A stretch of 64,000 nucleotides of DNA from Rhodanobacter sp. B05 (GCF_002001085.1 NZ_MUNU01000017.1:186001-250000); one strand, 5' to 3'. Shown: positions 7,629 to 18,771, counted from the first letter of the stretch. Notes: generated by a model not told the origin, from the letters alone. A program made the numbers and translations.

Positions 7629-9743
7629 ATGGCCGCCCGCACCACCCGTCCTGCTTCCGTCAACGCCACCGACTCCGGCAGCGAGTCGGTCGGCACGCTG
7701 GCCGGGGTCGGCCCGGCGCTGGTCACGACCTTGTCCAGGCTCGGGCTGGAGCGGATCCAGGATCTGTGGTTCCACCTGCCGTTGCGCTACGAGGATCGGA
7801 CGCGGGTCACCGCGATCGCGGATCTGCGCGCCGGCGAGCGGGCCCAGGTCGAGGGTGTGGTCGAGGCGGTCGAACGCGGTTTTCGCTACCGCCCGCAACT
7901 GAAGGTGGCGATCGGCGACGACAGCAGGCAGACCCTGCTGCTGCGCTTCTTCCATTTCAACCGCGCACAGGCCGAGCAATTGCAGCCGGGCACGCGCCTG
8001 CTCTGCTACGGCGAGGTGCGGCATGCGGCGCAAGGCCTGGAGATGGTGCACCCGAACTACCAGCGCCTGAGCGGCGACGCGGCGGCCAGCGTCGACGACT
8101 TGCTCACGCCGGTCTACCCGACCACCGAGGGCTTGGGTCCGAAACGACTTGCCGGAGTGATTGGCAAGGCGCTGGAACGATTGCCGCCGGATGCACAACT
8201 GGAATTGATCCCGCCCGCGCTCTGCGCCGCGCACGGACTGACCTCGTTGCGCGATGCGCTGCTCTACGTGCATCGGCCGCCGCCCGATGCACCCATCGGC
8301 CAGCTGATGCTGGGCCGGCATCCGGCGCAGCAGCGCCTGGCCTTCGAGGAATTGTTGACCCAGCACCTGAGCCTCAAGCGCATGCGTGCGGCGGTCAGAC
8401 GCCGGCGTGCACCGGTGCTGGGCGGCACGGGCGAACTGCGCCGACAGTTGCTCGTCGGCTTGCCGTTCCGGCTGACCGCCGCCCAGCAGCGCGTCGGTGA
8501 CGAAGTGGCGCGCGACCTGGCCCAACCACGACCGATGCTGCGGCTGGTGCAGGGCGATGTCGGCAGCGGCAAGACCGTGGTGGCGGCGCTGGCTGCGCTG
8601 GCGGCGGTGGAAGCCGGATATCAGGTCGCCTTGATGGCACCGACCGAACTGCTCGCCGAGCAGCACCTCGCGAATTTCCGTCAATGGCTGGAGCCGCTCG
8701 GCATCGCGGTGGAGTGGCTGGCCGGCAAGGTCACCGGCAAGGCGCGCAAGCTGGCACTGGCACGGGTGGCCGAGGGTGCTGCCGTGGTGATTGGCACGCA
8801 TGCCCTGATGCAGGAAGGCGTCGCCTTCGCGCGCCTGGGCCTGGTGATCGTCGACGAGCAGCACCGCTTCGGCGTGCAGCAGCGCCTGGCCCTGCACGAG
8901 AAGGGCCGGCACGGCGGGCTGGTGCCGCACCAGCTGGTACTTACCGCCACGCCGATCCCGCGCACGCTGGCGATGAGTGCCTATGCCGACCTCGACGTAT
9001 CGTCGATCGACGAGCTGCCGCCCGGGCGCACGCCGGTGCAGACCATCGCGATCTCCAATGCGCGCCGCGCCGAAGTGATCGAGCGCATCCATGCCGCCTG
9101 CCGGGAGGGGCGGCAGGTGTACTGGGTATGCACGCTGATCGAGGAATCCGAGCAGCTGCGCGCGCAGGCCGCCGAGGTTGCCCATGCCGAGCTGTCCGCC
9201 GCATTGATCGGCTTCGAGGTTGGCCTGATCCATGGCCGCATGAAGGCGAAGGAGAAGCAGGCCGCGATGGACGCCTTCAAGGCGGGTGAGCTGGCCGTGC
9301 TGGTGGCGACCACCGTGATCGAAGTCGGCGTGGACGTGCCGAACGCCAGCCTGATGGTGATCGAGAACAGCGAACGACTCGGTCTGGCGCAGTTGCACCA
9401 GTTGCGCGGCCGCGTCGGACGTGGCGCGGTGGCGTCCAACTGCGTGCTGCTGTACCAGCCGCCGCTGGGCCAGCTGGCGCGGGAACGGCTGCAGGTGATG
9501 CGCGAGACCAGCGACGGCTTCCGCATTGCCGAAAAAGACCTGGAGTTGCGCGGCCCCGGCGAGGTGCTTGGCACCCGCCAGACGGGTCAGCTTGCCTTTC
9601 GCATCGCCGACCTGGCCCGCGATGCGCACCTGCTGCCGGCGGTGCAGGCGGTGGGCGAACATATGCTGGCCGAACATCCGCAGGAAGCCAGTCAGCTGAT
9701 CGAGCGCTGGGTTGGCGGTGCGGCGCGATATGCCGGCGCGTGA
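7629..9743 (+). CDS. recG: RecG, branched-DNA helicase
   Basis: ATP-dependent DNA translocase that remodels stalled replication forks and recombination intermediates. The 704-residue product (E. coli 693) has an N-terminal wedge/OB region, Walker A GDVGSGKT near residue 310, DEQHRFG as the Walker B/DEAD box, TATPIPRTLA, and the second helicase lobe with ATTVIEVGVDVPNA and QLRGRVGRG. I chose ATG 7629; the frame is open back to 7572 but those residues are not family-like. It lies 81 bases after ridA with no obvious terminator between them. Confidence 0.96.
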   Translation: MAARTTRPASVNATDSGSESVGTLAGVGPALVTTLSRLGLERIQDLWFHLPLRYEDRTRVTAIADLRAGERAQVEGVVEAVERGFRYRPQLKVAIGDDSRQTLLLRFFHFNRAQAEQLQPGTRLLCYGEVRHAAQGLEMVHPNYQRLSGDAAASVDDLLTPVYPTTEGLGPKRLAGVIGKALERLPPDAQLELIPPALCAAHGLTSLRDALLYVHRPPPDAPIGQLMLGRHPAQQRLAFEELLTQHLSLKRMRAAVRRRRAPVLGGTGELRRQLLVGLPFRLTAAQQRVGDEVARDLAQPRPMLRLVQGDVGSGKTVVAALAALAAVEAGYQVALMAPTELLAEQHLANFRQWLEPLGIAVEWLAGKVTGKARKLALARVAEGAAVVIGTHALMQEGVAFARLGLVIVDEQHRFGVQQRLALHEKGRHGGLVPHQLVLTATPIPRTLAMSAYADLDVSSIDELPPGRTPVQTIAISNARRAEVIERIHAACREGRQVYWVCTLIEESEQLRAQAAEVAHAELSAALIGFEVGLIHGRMKAKEKQAAMDAFKAGELAVLVATTVIEVGVDVPNASLMVIENSERLGLAQLHQLRGRVGRGAVASNCVLLYQPPLGQLARERLQVMRETSDGFRIAEKDLELRGPGEVLGTRQTGQLAFRIADLARDAHLLPAVQAVGEHMLAEHPQEASQLIERWVGGAARYAGA

Positions 9744-9821
9744 TCGAGGGACACAGAGTCGAAGCCGCTCGCATCCATTCCCCGTTAAGCTACTCGATCC
9801 ACCGCAACCGCTACCGTCGCA

Positions 9822-10757
9822 ATGACCAGACCGCAACTCCTGATCGATACCGACCCCGGTGTTGATGACGCGCTCGCCATCCTGATGGCCGCCGCGCATG
9901 CCGACATCGCTGGCCTCAGCATTGCCGCGGGCAACGTCGGGTTGGGCCACACCGTGCGCAACGCGCGCAACCTGGTCGACCTGATCGGCATGTCGACGCC
10001 GGTATTCGCCGGCTGCGCCACGCCGCTGGTGCGCGCGCCGGACGAGGATGCCGCCTTTGTGCATGGCCAGGATGGTTTTGGTGACGTCGGCTTTCCGGAG
10101 CCGAAAGCGCTGCTGTCCGGCGAGCCCGCCGCGCTGGCGCTGCTGCGTCTGACCCGCGAGCGACCTGGCGAACTGACCCTGGTGGCGCTGGCCCCGCTGA
10201 CGAATCTGGCGCTGGCACTGCGGCTCGATCCGACGTTGCCGCAGCGGGTGGCGCGGCTGGTGGTGATGGGCGGCGCCGTTACCGGGCATGGCAATACCGG
10301 CAGGATACCGGCCGAGTTCAACATCGGCTTCGACCCCGAGGCGGCGCATGTCGTGTTCGAGGCGTTCCCGAGGTTCGATCTGGTGGACTGGGAAGCGACG
10401 CTGCGGCATGCCTTCGACGATGCCGAATTCGACCGCTGGCTGGCGCGCGGCGACCAGCGGGCGGAGTTCTTCGGCCGGATCGTGGCCACGGCCCGCGCCT
10501 ACAACGCGGCAAACGACCGCGCCGGCCTGATCGCCGCGGACGCGCTGGCGATGGCGGTGGCGCTCGATCCGTCCATCGTCACCCGCCGCGAGACGCGGGC
10601 GGTGGCGGTGGAACTGGACGGTCGCCTGACCCGGGGCGCCACCGTGGTCGACTGGGCGGCGCGGCTGGGCCGGCCGGCGCAGGCGAACATCGTGCTGGAG
10701 GTCGACCATGCCCGTTTTGCCGCGATGGTGCAGCGTGCACTGGGCGTGCCGGAGTGA
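9822..10757 (+). CDS. Inosine/uridine-preferring nucleoside hydrolase
   Basis: Predicted to cleave the N-glycosidic bond of ribonucleosides to base and ribose for salvage. The 311-residue product begins with the diagnostic calcium-binding cluster DTDPGVDDA (residues 9-17); [13 protein letters not shown] and PLTNLALAL follow, and [27 protein letters not shown] is the substrate and metal site in the second half. Substrate range (purine, pyrimidine or both) cannot be read from the sequence. It sits alone between recG and rpmE, 78 bases after recG. Confidence 0.9.
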   Translation: MTRPQLLIDTDPGVDDALAILMAAAHADIAGLSIAAGNVGLGHTVRNARNLVDLIGMSTPVFAGCATPLVRAPDEDAAFVHGQDGFGDVGFPEPKALLSGEPAALALLRLTRERPGELTLVALAPLTNLALALRLDPTLPQRVARLVVMGGAVTGHGNTGRIPAEFNIGFDPEAAHVVFEAFPRFDLVDWEATLRHAFDDAEFDRWLARGDQRAEFFGRIVATARAYNAANDRAGLIAADALAMAVALDPSIVTRRETRAVAVELDGRLTRGATVVDWAARLGRPAQANIVLEVDHARFAAMVQRALGVPE

Positions 10758-10783
10758 TGCAGGGTCCGCGCCGGTCAGCAGGC

Positions 10784-10813
10784 TTGCAGCGACTGCCGGT
10801 TTCTCGTTACAAT
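10784..10813 (+). promoter_or_regulatory. Probable sigma70 promoter of rpmE
   Basis: TTGCAG (10784-10789), an 18-base spacer, and TACAAT (10808-10813), 33 bases before the bL31B start. Both boxes are close to consensus. Confidence 0.6.
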
Positions 10814-10846
10814 GCCGCTCTTTTCACCACCGATTTAGAGTCTGTC

Positions 10847-11101
10847 ATGAAAGCTGATATCCATCCGAACTACGCCCCGGTGGTGTTCCAGGATCTGTCG
10901 TCCGACTTCGCGTTCCTGACCAAGTCGACCATGTCCGGCAAGGAAACCATCAAGTGGGAAGACGGCAATGAGTACCCGCTGATCAAGGTGGATATCTCCA
11001 GCCATTCGCACCCATTCTACACCGGCAAGCAGAAGACGCTGGATGTGGGCGGCCGCGTCGACAAGTTCCGTCGCCGCTACGCGGGTTCCGTCAAGGAATA
11101 A
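10847..11101 (+). CDS. rpmE2: Ribosomal protein bL31, type B (zinc-free)
   Basis: Large-subunit ribosomal protein. From ATG 10847 it is 84 residues starting MKADIHPNY and containing [12 protein letters not shown] and [11 protein letters not shown]. It has no cysteine, so it is the zinc-independent type B paralog, which many bacteria express under zinc limitation. No Zur-like palindrome is evident around its promoter and no type A gene is in the window, so it may be the main bL31. The 31-codon upstream extension of the frame covers the promoter and is not coding. Confidence 0.94.
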   Translation: MKADIHPNYAPVVFQDLSSDFAFLTKSTMSGKETIKWEDGNEYPLIKVDISSHSHPFYTGKQKTLDVGGRVDKFRRRYAGSVKE

Positions 11102-11152
11102 GCGTTGGCGTGGCCCGCGCCTGGCGCCGGCCACCGAGTGGGTTCGATTCGC

Positions 11153-11188
11153 GACGCGGGGCAGGCGCAGGCTTGCCCCGCGTCTTTT
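11153..11188 (+). terminator. Intrinsic terminator of rpmE
   Basis: A 14-bp stem (11153-11166 with 11171-11184, containing GACGCGGGGCA and TGCCCCGCGTC) with loop GCAG is followed by TTTT. It begins 52 bases after the rpmE stop. Confidence 0.85.
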
Positions 11189-11235
11189 CGTGTCCGCGAT
11201 TCGACCATGCGCCATCGAATGTGAATGCCCCCTTG

Positions 11236-11244
11236 TGTGATAAT
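11236..11244 (+). promoter_or_regulatory. Possible extended -10 promoter of gltA
   Basis: TGTGATAAT (TGn plus GATAAT) lies 132 bases before the gltA start, downstream of the rpmE terminator. No convincing -35 box accompanies it, as allowed for extended -10 promoters. The implied leader is about 125 bases. Confidence 0.35.
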
Positions 11245-11375
11245 GGGGAGTGAATTGATGCCACGGCATCGGTTGCGTCGCATGCACTCCCCGGTGTGCG
11301 GCACCCACACTCCCCTGCTGGACGGCTCGCCCTGGCGGCTGCCGACGGCAACGACCCATCTGCAAGGAGGTTTCC

Positions 11376-12671
11376 GTGTCCGACCCCAAGACCGTCAAGC
11401 TCGTCGATGAATCGAGCCATCGCGGCAGCGAGCTGCCCTTGGTCAGCGGCACCCTCGGCCCGGCCTGCATCGACATTGGCACGCTGTACAAGGATACCGG
11501 CCACTTCACCTACGACCCCGGCTACGGCAGCACCGCCAGCACCAAGAGTGCAATCACCTACATTGACGGCGACCAGGGCGTGCTGCTGTATCGCGGCTAT
11601 CCGATCGAGCAGCTGGCGGAAAAGTCCAGCTTTCTCGAGGTGGCCTACCTGCTGCTCAACGGCGAGTTGCCGAAGCAGGACGAGTTCAGCGCGTTCGAGC
11701 ACGACATCACCCACCACACGATGATGCACGAGGCGCAGAAGAATTTTTTCCAGGGCTTCCACCACGACGCGCATCCGATGGCGATGCTGGCCGCCGCGGT
11801 TGCCTCGTTATCGGCGTTCTATCATGAGAACCTGGACGTGGACGATCCGGCGGATCGCAAGATGGCGGCAATCCGCCTGATCGCGAAGATGCCGACCATC
11901 GCGGCGGCCTGCTACCGCTACACGATCGGCTGGCCGGTGCGCTACCCGCGCAACAATCTCGACTACGTGACGCGTTTCCTGCACATGATGTTCGAGGTGC
12001 CGAGCGAACCGTTGCAGATGAACCCGGTGGCGGCCAAGGCGCTGGACCTGCTGTTCATCCTGCATGCGGACCACGAGCAGAACGCGTCGACCTCGACCGT
12101 GCGCCTGGTCGGCTCGACCGGTGCGAATCCGTATGCATCGATCGCCGCCGGCATCACCGCGTTGTGGGGTCCGGCGCATGGCGGCGCCAACGAAGCGGTG
12201 CTCAAGCAGCTTGAGGAGATCGGCACGCCGGACAATGTCGAGAAGGCCGTGTTGCGCGCGAAGGACAAGAACGACAGCTTCCGCCTGATGGGTTTCGGCC
12301 ATCGCGTGTACAAGAACTTCGACCCGCGCGCCAAGATAATCCGCGAGATGTGCCACAAGGTGCTGGACGAGCTTGGCGTCAACGATCCGCTGCTGGACGT
12401 GGCGATGAAACTGGAAGAGGCGGCGCTGAAGGACGACTACTTCGTCGAGCGCAAGTTGTACCCGAACGTGGATTTCTACTCGGGCATCATCTACAAGGCG
12501 CTGGGCATCCCGGCCGAGATGTTCACCGTGATGTTCGCCATTGCACGCACCGCCGGCTGGATCGCGCACTGGATCGAACAGCACGAAACGCCGGGATCGC
12601 GCATCGGCCGGCCGCGGCAGGTCTACACCGGCGCGGACGTACGCGATTATCTGCCGACCGGGAAGCGTTGA
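11376..12671 (+). CDS. gltA: Citrate synthase
   Basis: Condenses oxaloacetate and acetyl-CoA to citrate, the entry step of the TCA cycle. The 431-residue product is of the hexameric, NADH-regulated bacterial type. Catalytic elements are visible: [12 protein letters not shown] (His near 268), [14 protein letters not shown] (His near 309) and PNVDFYSG (Asp near 366), plus [14 protein letters not shown]. The start is a GTG at 11376 preceded by a near-perfect AAGGAGG, so strong translation is expected. It is monocistronic, bounded by the rpmE terminator and its own. Confidence 0.97.
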   Translation: MSDPKTVKLVDESSHRGSELPLVSGTLGPACIDIGTLYKDTGHFTYDPGYGSTASTKSAITYIDGDQGVLLYRGYPIEQLAEKSSFLEVAYLLLNGELPKQDEFSAFEHDITHHTMMHEAQKNFFQGFHHDAHPMAMLAAAVASLSAFYHENLDVDDPADRKMAAIRLIAKMPTIAAACYRYTIGWPVRYPRNNLDYVTRFLHMMFEVPSEPLQMNPVAAKALDLLFILHADHEQNASTSTVRLVGSTGANPYASIAAGITALWGPAHGGANEAVLKQLEEIGTPDNVEKAVLRAKDKNDSFRLMGFGHRVYKNFDPRAKIIREMCHKVLDELGVNDPLLDVAMKLEEAALKDDYFVERKLYPNVDFYSGIIYKALGIPAEMFTVMFAIARTAGWIAHWIEQHETPGSRIGRPRQVYTGADVRDYLPTGKR

Positions 12672-12704
12672 TACGCCACCAGCCGGAGATTTTCCGCCTG
12701 CATG

Positions 12705-12734
12705 AAACGCCCCGGCCTGGTCCGGGGCGTTTTT
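12705..12734 (+). terminator. Bidirectional intrinsic terminator after gltA
   Basis: AAACGCCCCGG (12705-12715) pairs with CCGGGGCGTTT (12722-12732) around CCTGGT, with a T run through 12734 and A's on the other side. It can serve both gltA and the converging minus-strand gene that ends at 12777. Confidence 0.85.
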
Positions 12735-12746
12735 CGCGGGCTGCGT

Positions 12747-12786
12747 GGGGCGGCTTTCAGCGCAGGGGGGCGGCTTTCAGCGCAGG
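12747..12786. repeat. 20-bp perfect tandem duplication
   Basis: GGGGCGGCTTTCAGCGCAGG occurs twice in tandem (12747-12766, 12767-12786). The second copy contains the stop codon of the minus-strand gene 12777-13448, so the first copy is a duplicated gene end placed just beyond the stop. Confidence 0.9.
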
Positions 12787-13448
12787 GCGGCGTGCAGACG
12801 CTGTTCGAACGCTTCGCCGGTATCCTCTGCCAGCAGCACTTCCACCTGCGCCAGCGAGGCTCGCCGCATCGGCCGCAGTTCGGTACGATCCAGCGGAGCC
12901 TGGCGCAGCGCGTCGCGCGGCAGCACGGTGAGATCGAACGGCAGGTCGTCGGCGCTGAACAGCAGCACGGGATATTCGGGCTGTTCGTCGCGGCTGTAAC
13001 GCAAGCGGCGTACCTGCATCTCGATCGGCACGCCGTGCTCGCGCAGGTATTGCACCACGGCGTCGGGGTCGTCGCTGTACACGTGCAGGCATACCGCCGA
13101 ATGCGCGTCGGCGGTGCCCTCGAGCACGGCACCGACCAGGCGCGGTTCGAACGCGGCGAGGAAGGCCATCGCCTCGATCGCTGCCTCGCGTCGCTGCTGC
13201 AGCAATTGCGGCTGGCGATCGGCGAGGAACAATCGCTGGTGTTCGCGCAAGGCCTGCTCGATCTCCAGGTTGCGCGGCAACGCCTGCGTATCGAGGATGC
13301 CCAGCCGCTCGGCGGCCTTGAGCTTCGCGTGGTGGAAGTCGCGAATGCCGTGCTCGCTCATCAGGCGGGCGGCTTCCTGGGCCACGCGCAGGCGGTTGCG
13401 TTGCAACCGGTCATGCGCATGGATGCGGTGGTGTTCGCCTCGGGACAT
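12777..13448 (-). CDS. Unrecognised 223-residue protein, possibly nucleotidyltransferase-like
   Basis: I do not recognise this gene with confidence. The N-terminal 45 residues are basic and His-rich, and the next part is helical (EIEQALREHQRLFLADRQ). A central stretch, FLAAFEPRLVGAVLEGTADAHS near residues 95-116, then VCLHVYSDDPDAVVQYLREHG, recalls proteins with a minimal nucleotidyltransferase fold, but the usual G-S...D-x-D signature is not intact. No signal peptide or membrane segment is visible, so it is probably cytoplasmic. It lies 88 bases downstream of mrcA's stop in the same direction in transcription order (mrcA is upstream), so the two may share a transcript; its 3' end is a short tandem duplication. 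Confidence 0.75.
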   Translation of the reverse strand: MSRGEHHRIHAHDRLQRNRLRVAQEAARLMSEHGIRDFHHAKLKAAERLGILDTQALPRNLEIEQALREHQRLFLADRQPQLLQQRREAAIEAMAFLAAFEPRLVGAVLEGTADAHSAVCLHVYSDDPDAVVQYLREHGVPIEMQVRRLRYSRDEQPEYPVLLFSADDLPFDLTVLPRDALRQAPLDRTELRPMRRASLAQVEVLLAEDTGEAFEQRLHAALR

Positions 13449-13536
13449 GACGCACTCCTCAACGATGGATGGCGCCTGGGTGGATGGCGCCGACCGCGGC
13501 CCTCTCGCACAAGGTCCGGGTCGACGACCCGCGGGT

Positions 13537-16068
13537 TCAGAAGATCTCGTAGGCGTGCTGCTGATCCTGCTCCTTCTGCTGGGCGGCCTGGCTGCGCAGG
13601 CGATCGACGTCTTCGACCTTGAACATCTCGTTCATGCCGTCCGGGTCGTCCGCTCCCGTCGGCAGGCCACTGTTGCGGTTGATCCATACCGTACTGATTC
13701 CGGGCGGCATCGGCAACGTGTTGGGCGGCAACCCCTTGAGCGCCGCGCTCATGTACTGCATCCAGATCGGCAGCGCGGCCTTGGCGCCGAACTCGCCATG
13801 GCCCAGCGAGCTGTAGTCGTCGAAACCTACCCAGACCGAGGTCGACAGGTCGCCGTTGAAACCGACGAACCAGGCATCGCGATGGTCGTTGGTGCTGCCG
13901 GTCTTGCCGGCCAGATCGGACCGGTCGAGCGTGCGCGCGGCGGCGCCGGTGCCGCGCAGGATCACGTCTTTCATCAGCGAGGTGATCATGTAGTCGTTGC
14001 GCGGCCCGATCACCCGCGGGGCGAGCACCGGCGGATGATTGCCGGCTTCGTGCACGTCCGCCGGCAACACGGCGTCGCCGACGCCGTCGACGCTGCTGGA
14101 TCCCGCCGGTGCGGCGGCGCTGCCAGCCGCCGCCAGTCGATTGGCAGGGGTCTTGATCATCTCGGCCGGTGGCGGCCCGGGCGGTCGGGTGTCGAGCAGG
14201 CGCTCCTGGCAGTTGCGGCAGGCGCGCGCCGGATTGGCCAGATAGACCGGCTTGCCGCTGCGGTCATCGATCTCGTGGATGAAGTAAGGCGTGATCAGAT
14301 AGCCGCCATTGGCGAAGACCGCGTAGCCGCGGGCCATGCCCATCGGCGAAACCGAGGCCGTGCCCAGGGCCATCGACAGGTTGGCCGGAATCGCATCCAG
14401 CGCAAAACCGAAGCGGGTCGCGTACTCGCGCACGAAATTCACGCCGACGGCGTCGAGCAGGCGCACCGAGACCAGGTTCTTGGATTGCACCAGCGCCTCG
14501 CGCAGGCGCATCGGGCCGGCGAACTTGCCGTCGTCGTTGGAAGGCGTCCAGAGGCCGTTCGGTCGCGACGGGTCGGGGAGTGCCAACGGCGCATCGTTGA
14601 TGATCGAGGCGGGCGTGAAACCGCGTTCGAAGGCCGCCGAGTAGAGGTACGGCTTGAAGCTGGACCCGGGCTGGCGTGCCGCCATCACCGCGCGGTTGAA
14701 CTTGCTGCGGTTGAAGTTGAAACCGCCCACCAGGGCCTCGATCGCGCCATCCTCGGGGTTCAGCGAAACCAGTCCCGATTGGGCGGCGGGTATCTGGGCC
14801 AACTGCCAGTTGCCCTTGTCGTCGCGGGCGAGCCGGATGATATCGCCGCGCTTGAGCACCGCATCGACCCGGCTGGGTGCGGCGCCCACCCGATCTTCGC
14901 TGAGGCGCGGGCGCGCCCAGCTTATCGCGGCCAGGTCGAGCACGACGCTCTCATGGGTGGACAGATAAACGGTGGCCCGTTTTGCATCGCTGGCCGTGAC
15001 CAGGCCCGGCTGCATGCCCGAGACGCTGCCGTAGCCGGACAGCAACTGGTCGAAATCCGCCTCGCCGGCGCCGGCGGGCAGATCCTGATGGGCTTCCGGA
15101 CCACGCCAGCCATGCCGTTGGTCGTAGGCGATCAGGCCGTCGCGCAGGGCGTCCACGGCCTCCTGCTGGCGGGTGCTCTGCACGGTCGTCTTGACCACGT
15201 ACCCCTCGGTAAGTGCCTCGTTGCCGAGGCGATCGAGCACCTGCCGACGCACCATTTCGGCCAGGTACGGCGCCTCCACCTCGATCGGCTGCTCATGGGG
15301 AAAGGCGTGGTTGGGCTCGGCAATCGCCTGCTCGTAGATCGCCTTGGTGATGTAGTTGTGCCGCAACATTTCGCTCAACACCCAGTTGCGTCGGGCCAGC
15401 AGGCGCTTGGGACTGTTGATCGGGTTGACCGCCGAAGGCAACTGGAAGGTCGAGGCGATCGCCGCGCATTCGGCCACGCTCAGCTGATCGAGCGTCTTGC
15501 CGTAGTAGTACTCCGCCGCCGCCGCCACGCCATAGGAGCGATGGCCCAGGAACATCTTGTTGAGATACAGCTCGAGGATCTGGTCCTTGGTGAGCTCATG
15601 CTCGATGCGCAGCGCGATGAAGATCTCGGTGAGCTTGCGCGAGTAGAGTTTCTCGGGACTGAGGAAGAAGTTGCGCGCCACCTGCTGGGTGATGGTGGAG
15701 CCACCCGGTCCCTTGTCGCCGCCGGTGATGATCACGTGCCAGCCGGCGCGCACAATGCCGTGCCAGTCGACGCCCGGGTGGTGGTAGAAATCGGCATCTT
15801 CGGCGGACAGCACGGCATGTTTGAGCCGGTCCGGCACCTGGCCGATGTCCACCGGAATACGCCGGGTCTCGCCGAACGTCGCGATCAGCTTGCCGTCGGC
15901 GCTCAATACGCGCAGCGGGACCTGCATGTGATAGTCCTTCAGCACGGCAACCGAAGGGAGTCGGGGGGCTATCAACCAGTACGCCACGCCTGTCGCGAGC
16001 ACGGCCAGAAGCAAACCGGAAAACGCCAGGATCAGTGCCCAGCGCAACAAACGCTTGAAAATTCGCAT
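13537..16068 (-). CDS. mrcA: Penicillin-binding protein 1A (bifunctional transglycosylase/transpeptidase)
   Basis: Class A PBP that polymerises glycan strands and cross-links peptides in the periplasm, anchored in the inner membrane. The 843-residue product has an N-terminal membrane anchor (about 10-34), a GT51 domain with the catalytic Glu in SAEDADFYHHPG (Glu90) and GGSTITQQVARNFFL, an inserted OB-like domain, and a transpeptidase domain with the SxxK serine in QPGSSFKP near 466, SKN, and KTGST near 722. A Pro/Ala-rich insert lies around 625-665. It is transcribed divergently from pilM with a 248-base intergenic region; this mrcA/pil arrangement is classical in gammaproteobacteria. Confidence 0.96.
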   Translation of the reverse strand: MRIFKRLLRWALILAFSGLLLAVLATGVAYWLIAPRLPSVAVLKDYHMQVPLRVLSADGKLIATFGETRRIPVDIGQVPDRLKHAVLSAEDADFYHHPGVDWHGIVRAGWHVIITGGDKGPGGSTITQQVARNFFLSPEKLYSRKLTEIFIALRIEHELTKDQILELYLNKMFLGHRSYGVAAAAEYYYGKTLDQLSVAECAAIASTFQLPSAVNPINSPKRLLARRNWVLSEMLRHNYITKAIYEQAIAEPNHAFPHEQPIEVEAPYLAEMVRRQVLDRLGNEALTEGYVVKTTVQSTRQQEAVDALRDGLIAYDQRHGWRGPEAHQDLPAGAGEADFDQLLSGYGSVSGMQPGLVTASDAKRATVYLSTHESVVLDLAAISWARPRLSEDRVGAAPSRVDAVLKRGDIIRLARDDKGNWQLAQIPAAQSGLVSLNPEDGAIEALVGGFNFNRSKFNRAVMAARQPGSSFKPYLYSAAFERGFTPASIINDAPLALPDPSRPNGLWTPSNDDGKFAGPMRLREALVQSKNLVSVRLLDAVGVNFVREYATRFGFALDAIPANLSMALGTASVSPMGMARGYAVFANGGYLITPYFIHEIDDRSGKPVYLANPARACRNCQERLLDTRPPGPPPAEMIKTPANRLAAAGSAAAPAGSSSVDGVGDAVLPADVHEAGNHPPVLAPRVIGPRNDYMITSLMKDVILRGTGAAARTLDRSDLAGKTGSTNDHRDAWFVGFNGDLSTSVWVGFDDYSSLGHGEFGAKAALPIWMQYMSAALKGLPPNTLPMPPGISTVWINRNSGLPTGADDPDGMNEMFKVEDVDRLRSQAAQQKEQDQQHAYEIF

Positions 16069-16229
16069 GGTGTGGAGATAGCGAGACCTGAGTCAAAACA
16101 TGGCAGAGTATAGATGTTGCAGTATGGGGGCCATGCGGGGGTGGCCGAAGCAAGAGCCGAGCCAGCATGGCAAGAGCTGCAAATGTGGTGGACATCACGC
16201 CATTTACTTGAGAAAGTTTCCGTAGGCCG

Positions 16230-17374
<1,145 letters not shown>

Positions 17375-17375
<1 letters not shown>

Positions 17376-18121
17376 TGGCACACGTCAACCTACTTCCGTG
17401 GCGCGCGGAACGGCGCAAGCAGCGTGAACGCGAGTTCTACATGCAGCTGGCAGCCGCCTTCGTGGTGGCGCTCGGCCTGCTGCTGATCTGGTACATCTGG
17501 ATGAACATGCGCATCGACAACCAGAACGAGCGCAACGCGTACCTGCAGACCGAAATCAAGCAACTGGACGTGCGCATCGCCAAGATCAAGGACCTGGAAA
17601 CGGTGCGCGCGCACCTGCTGGCGCGCAAGCAGATCATCGAACAGCTGCAGGCCGATCGCTCGCAGATGGTGCATCTGTTCGACGAACTGGTGAAGACGAT
17701 CCCGTCCAGCGCACGCCTGACCGCGCTCAAGCAAAGCGGCCAGTCGATGTCGCTCGATGGCGTGGCGCAGTCCAATGCCAGCGTCGCCGAGTACATGCGC
17801 AACATCGAGGCTTCGCCGTGGATGGGTCATGCGGATCTGCGCAAGACCGAAAACACCCATGACGCCACCCGCATGCCCTATACGTTCGGCCTGAACGTAT
17901 CGCTGAGCCGCCCCAAGACCGACGAGACCGATGCCGGCAAGACTGCGGTGGAGCCGGCCGATGCCGCCTCCAGTGCCAATCCGGCCGTACCCGCGACGCC
18001 TGGCACGGCCGCCAAGGCCATGACGCCGCCGCCGGCGGCAGTCCCCACGACCGTCGCCAAGCCGTCGCCGGAAGCCACGCCGGCGAGTGCCGCCGCTGCC
18101 AAGGGAGGCGCCGGATCATGA
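17375..18121 (+). CDS. pilN: PilN, type IV pilus inner-membrane alignment protein
   Basis: Bitopic inner-membrane protein pairing with PilO in the alignment complex. It begins with the PilM-binding peptide VNLLPWR (residues 4-10); one membrane segment spans about 24-44, a coiled coil follows to about 100, and a periplasmic ferredoxin-like domain ends near 185. The last 60 or so residues are a low-complexity Pro/Ala/Thr tail absent from short PilN proteins, which are about 200 residues; this one is 248. The start overlaps the pilM stop and the stop overlaps pilO. Confidence 0.94.
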
Positions 18122-18771
18122 GTTTCCTGACTGATATCCAGAACCTCGATCGAAACAACGTTGGTGGCTGGCCGCAGTCGGTCAAGATCTTCTTCACCGC
18201 GCTGCTGTGTGCCGTGGTGTTGCTGGTGGGCTGGTATTTCTTCGTCAGCGACCAGCAGGACAGCCTGAATACGCTTGCCGGCAAGGAGAACCAGCTCAAG
18301 CAGGAGTTCGCCACCAAGCAGGCCAAGTCGGTCAACCTCGAGGCGCTGCAGCAGCAGCTCGACGAGATGCAGGACATGCTGCGCCAGTTGCTGCGCCAGT
18401 TGCCCAGCAAGACCGAGATGCCGGAGCTGCTGACCGACATCTCGCAGACCGCCCAGGCGGCCGGCCTCGACACCGAACTGTTTCAGCCCGGCCCGGAGAC
18501 GCCGAAGGACTTCTACGCGGAAAAGCCGATTTCGTTGCGCTTCGTCGGCACCTACCACCAGTTCGGCACCTTCATCAGTGGCGTGGCCTCGTTGCCACGG
18601 GTGGTGATCCTCACCCTCCACGATGTCTCGCTGACCCCGAAGGCGCCAGCCAAGGCGGGGGCGGCAGGCGGCGGCCAGCTGGTGCTGCAGGGCACGGTCA
18701 AGACCTACCGCTATCTGGATGACGAGGAAAGCGCCGCCGCGAGCAAAAACAAGGCGGGGGCGAAGAAATGA
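18118..18771 (+). CDS. pilO: PilO, type IV pilus inner-membrane alignment protein
   Basis: Bitopic partner of PilN. The 217-residue product has a short cytoplasmic start, a membrane segment at about 25-42 (FTALLCAVVLLVGWYFFVS), a coiled coil (QQQLDEMQDMLRQLLRQLPSK) and a periplasmic domain with FVGTYHQFGTFISGVASLPRVV, diagnostic of PilO. Both ends overlap neighbours by four bases, so pilN, pilO and pilP are translationally coupled. Confidence 0.95.
   Translation: MSFLTDIQNLDRNNVGGWPQSVKIFFTALLCAVVLLVGWYFFVSDQQDSLNTLAGKENQLKQEFATKQAKSVNLEALQQQLDEMQDMLRQLLRQLPSKTEMPELLTDISQTAQAAGLDTELFQPGPETPKDFYAEKPISLRFVGTYHQFGTFISGVASLPRVVILTLHDVSLTPKAPAKAGAAGGGQLVLQGTVKTYRYLDDEESAAASKNKAGAKK

Noticed and set aside
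7491-10709. A 1072-codon minus-strand open frame across recG and the nucleoside hydrolase gene
   Set aside because: It lies antisense to two well-supported genes, is rich in His/Arg/Gln/Ala as expected for a high-GC shadow, and has no family-like motifs.
11140-11190. GGTTCGATTCGCG after rpmE considered as part of a tRNA T-arm
   Set aside because: No acceptor, D or anticodon arms can be drawn; the region is the rpmE terminator.
13114-16113. A 999-codon plus-strand open frame antisense to mrcA
   Set aside because: The minus strand encodes a complete PBP1A with all catalytic motifs; the plus-strand product is low-complexity shadow sequence.
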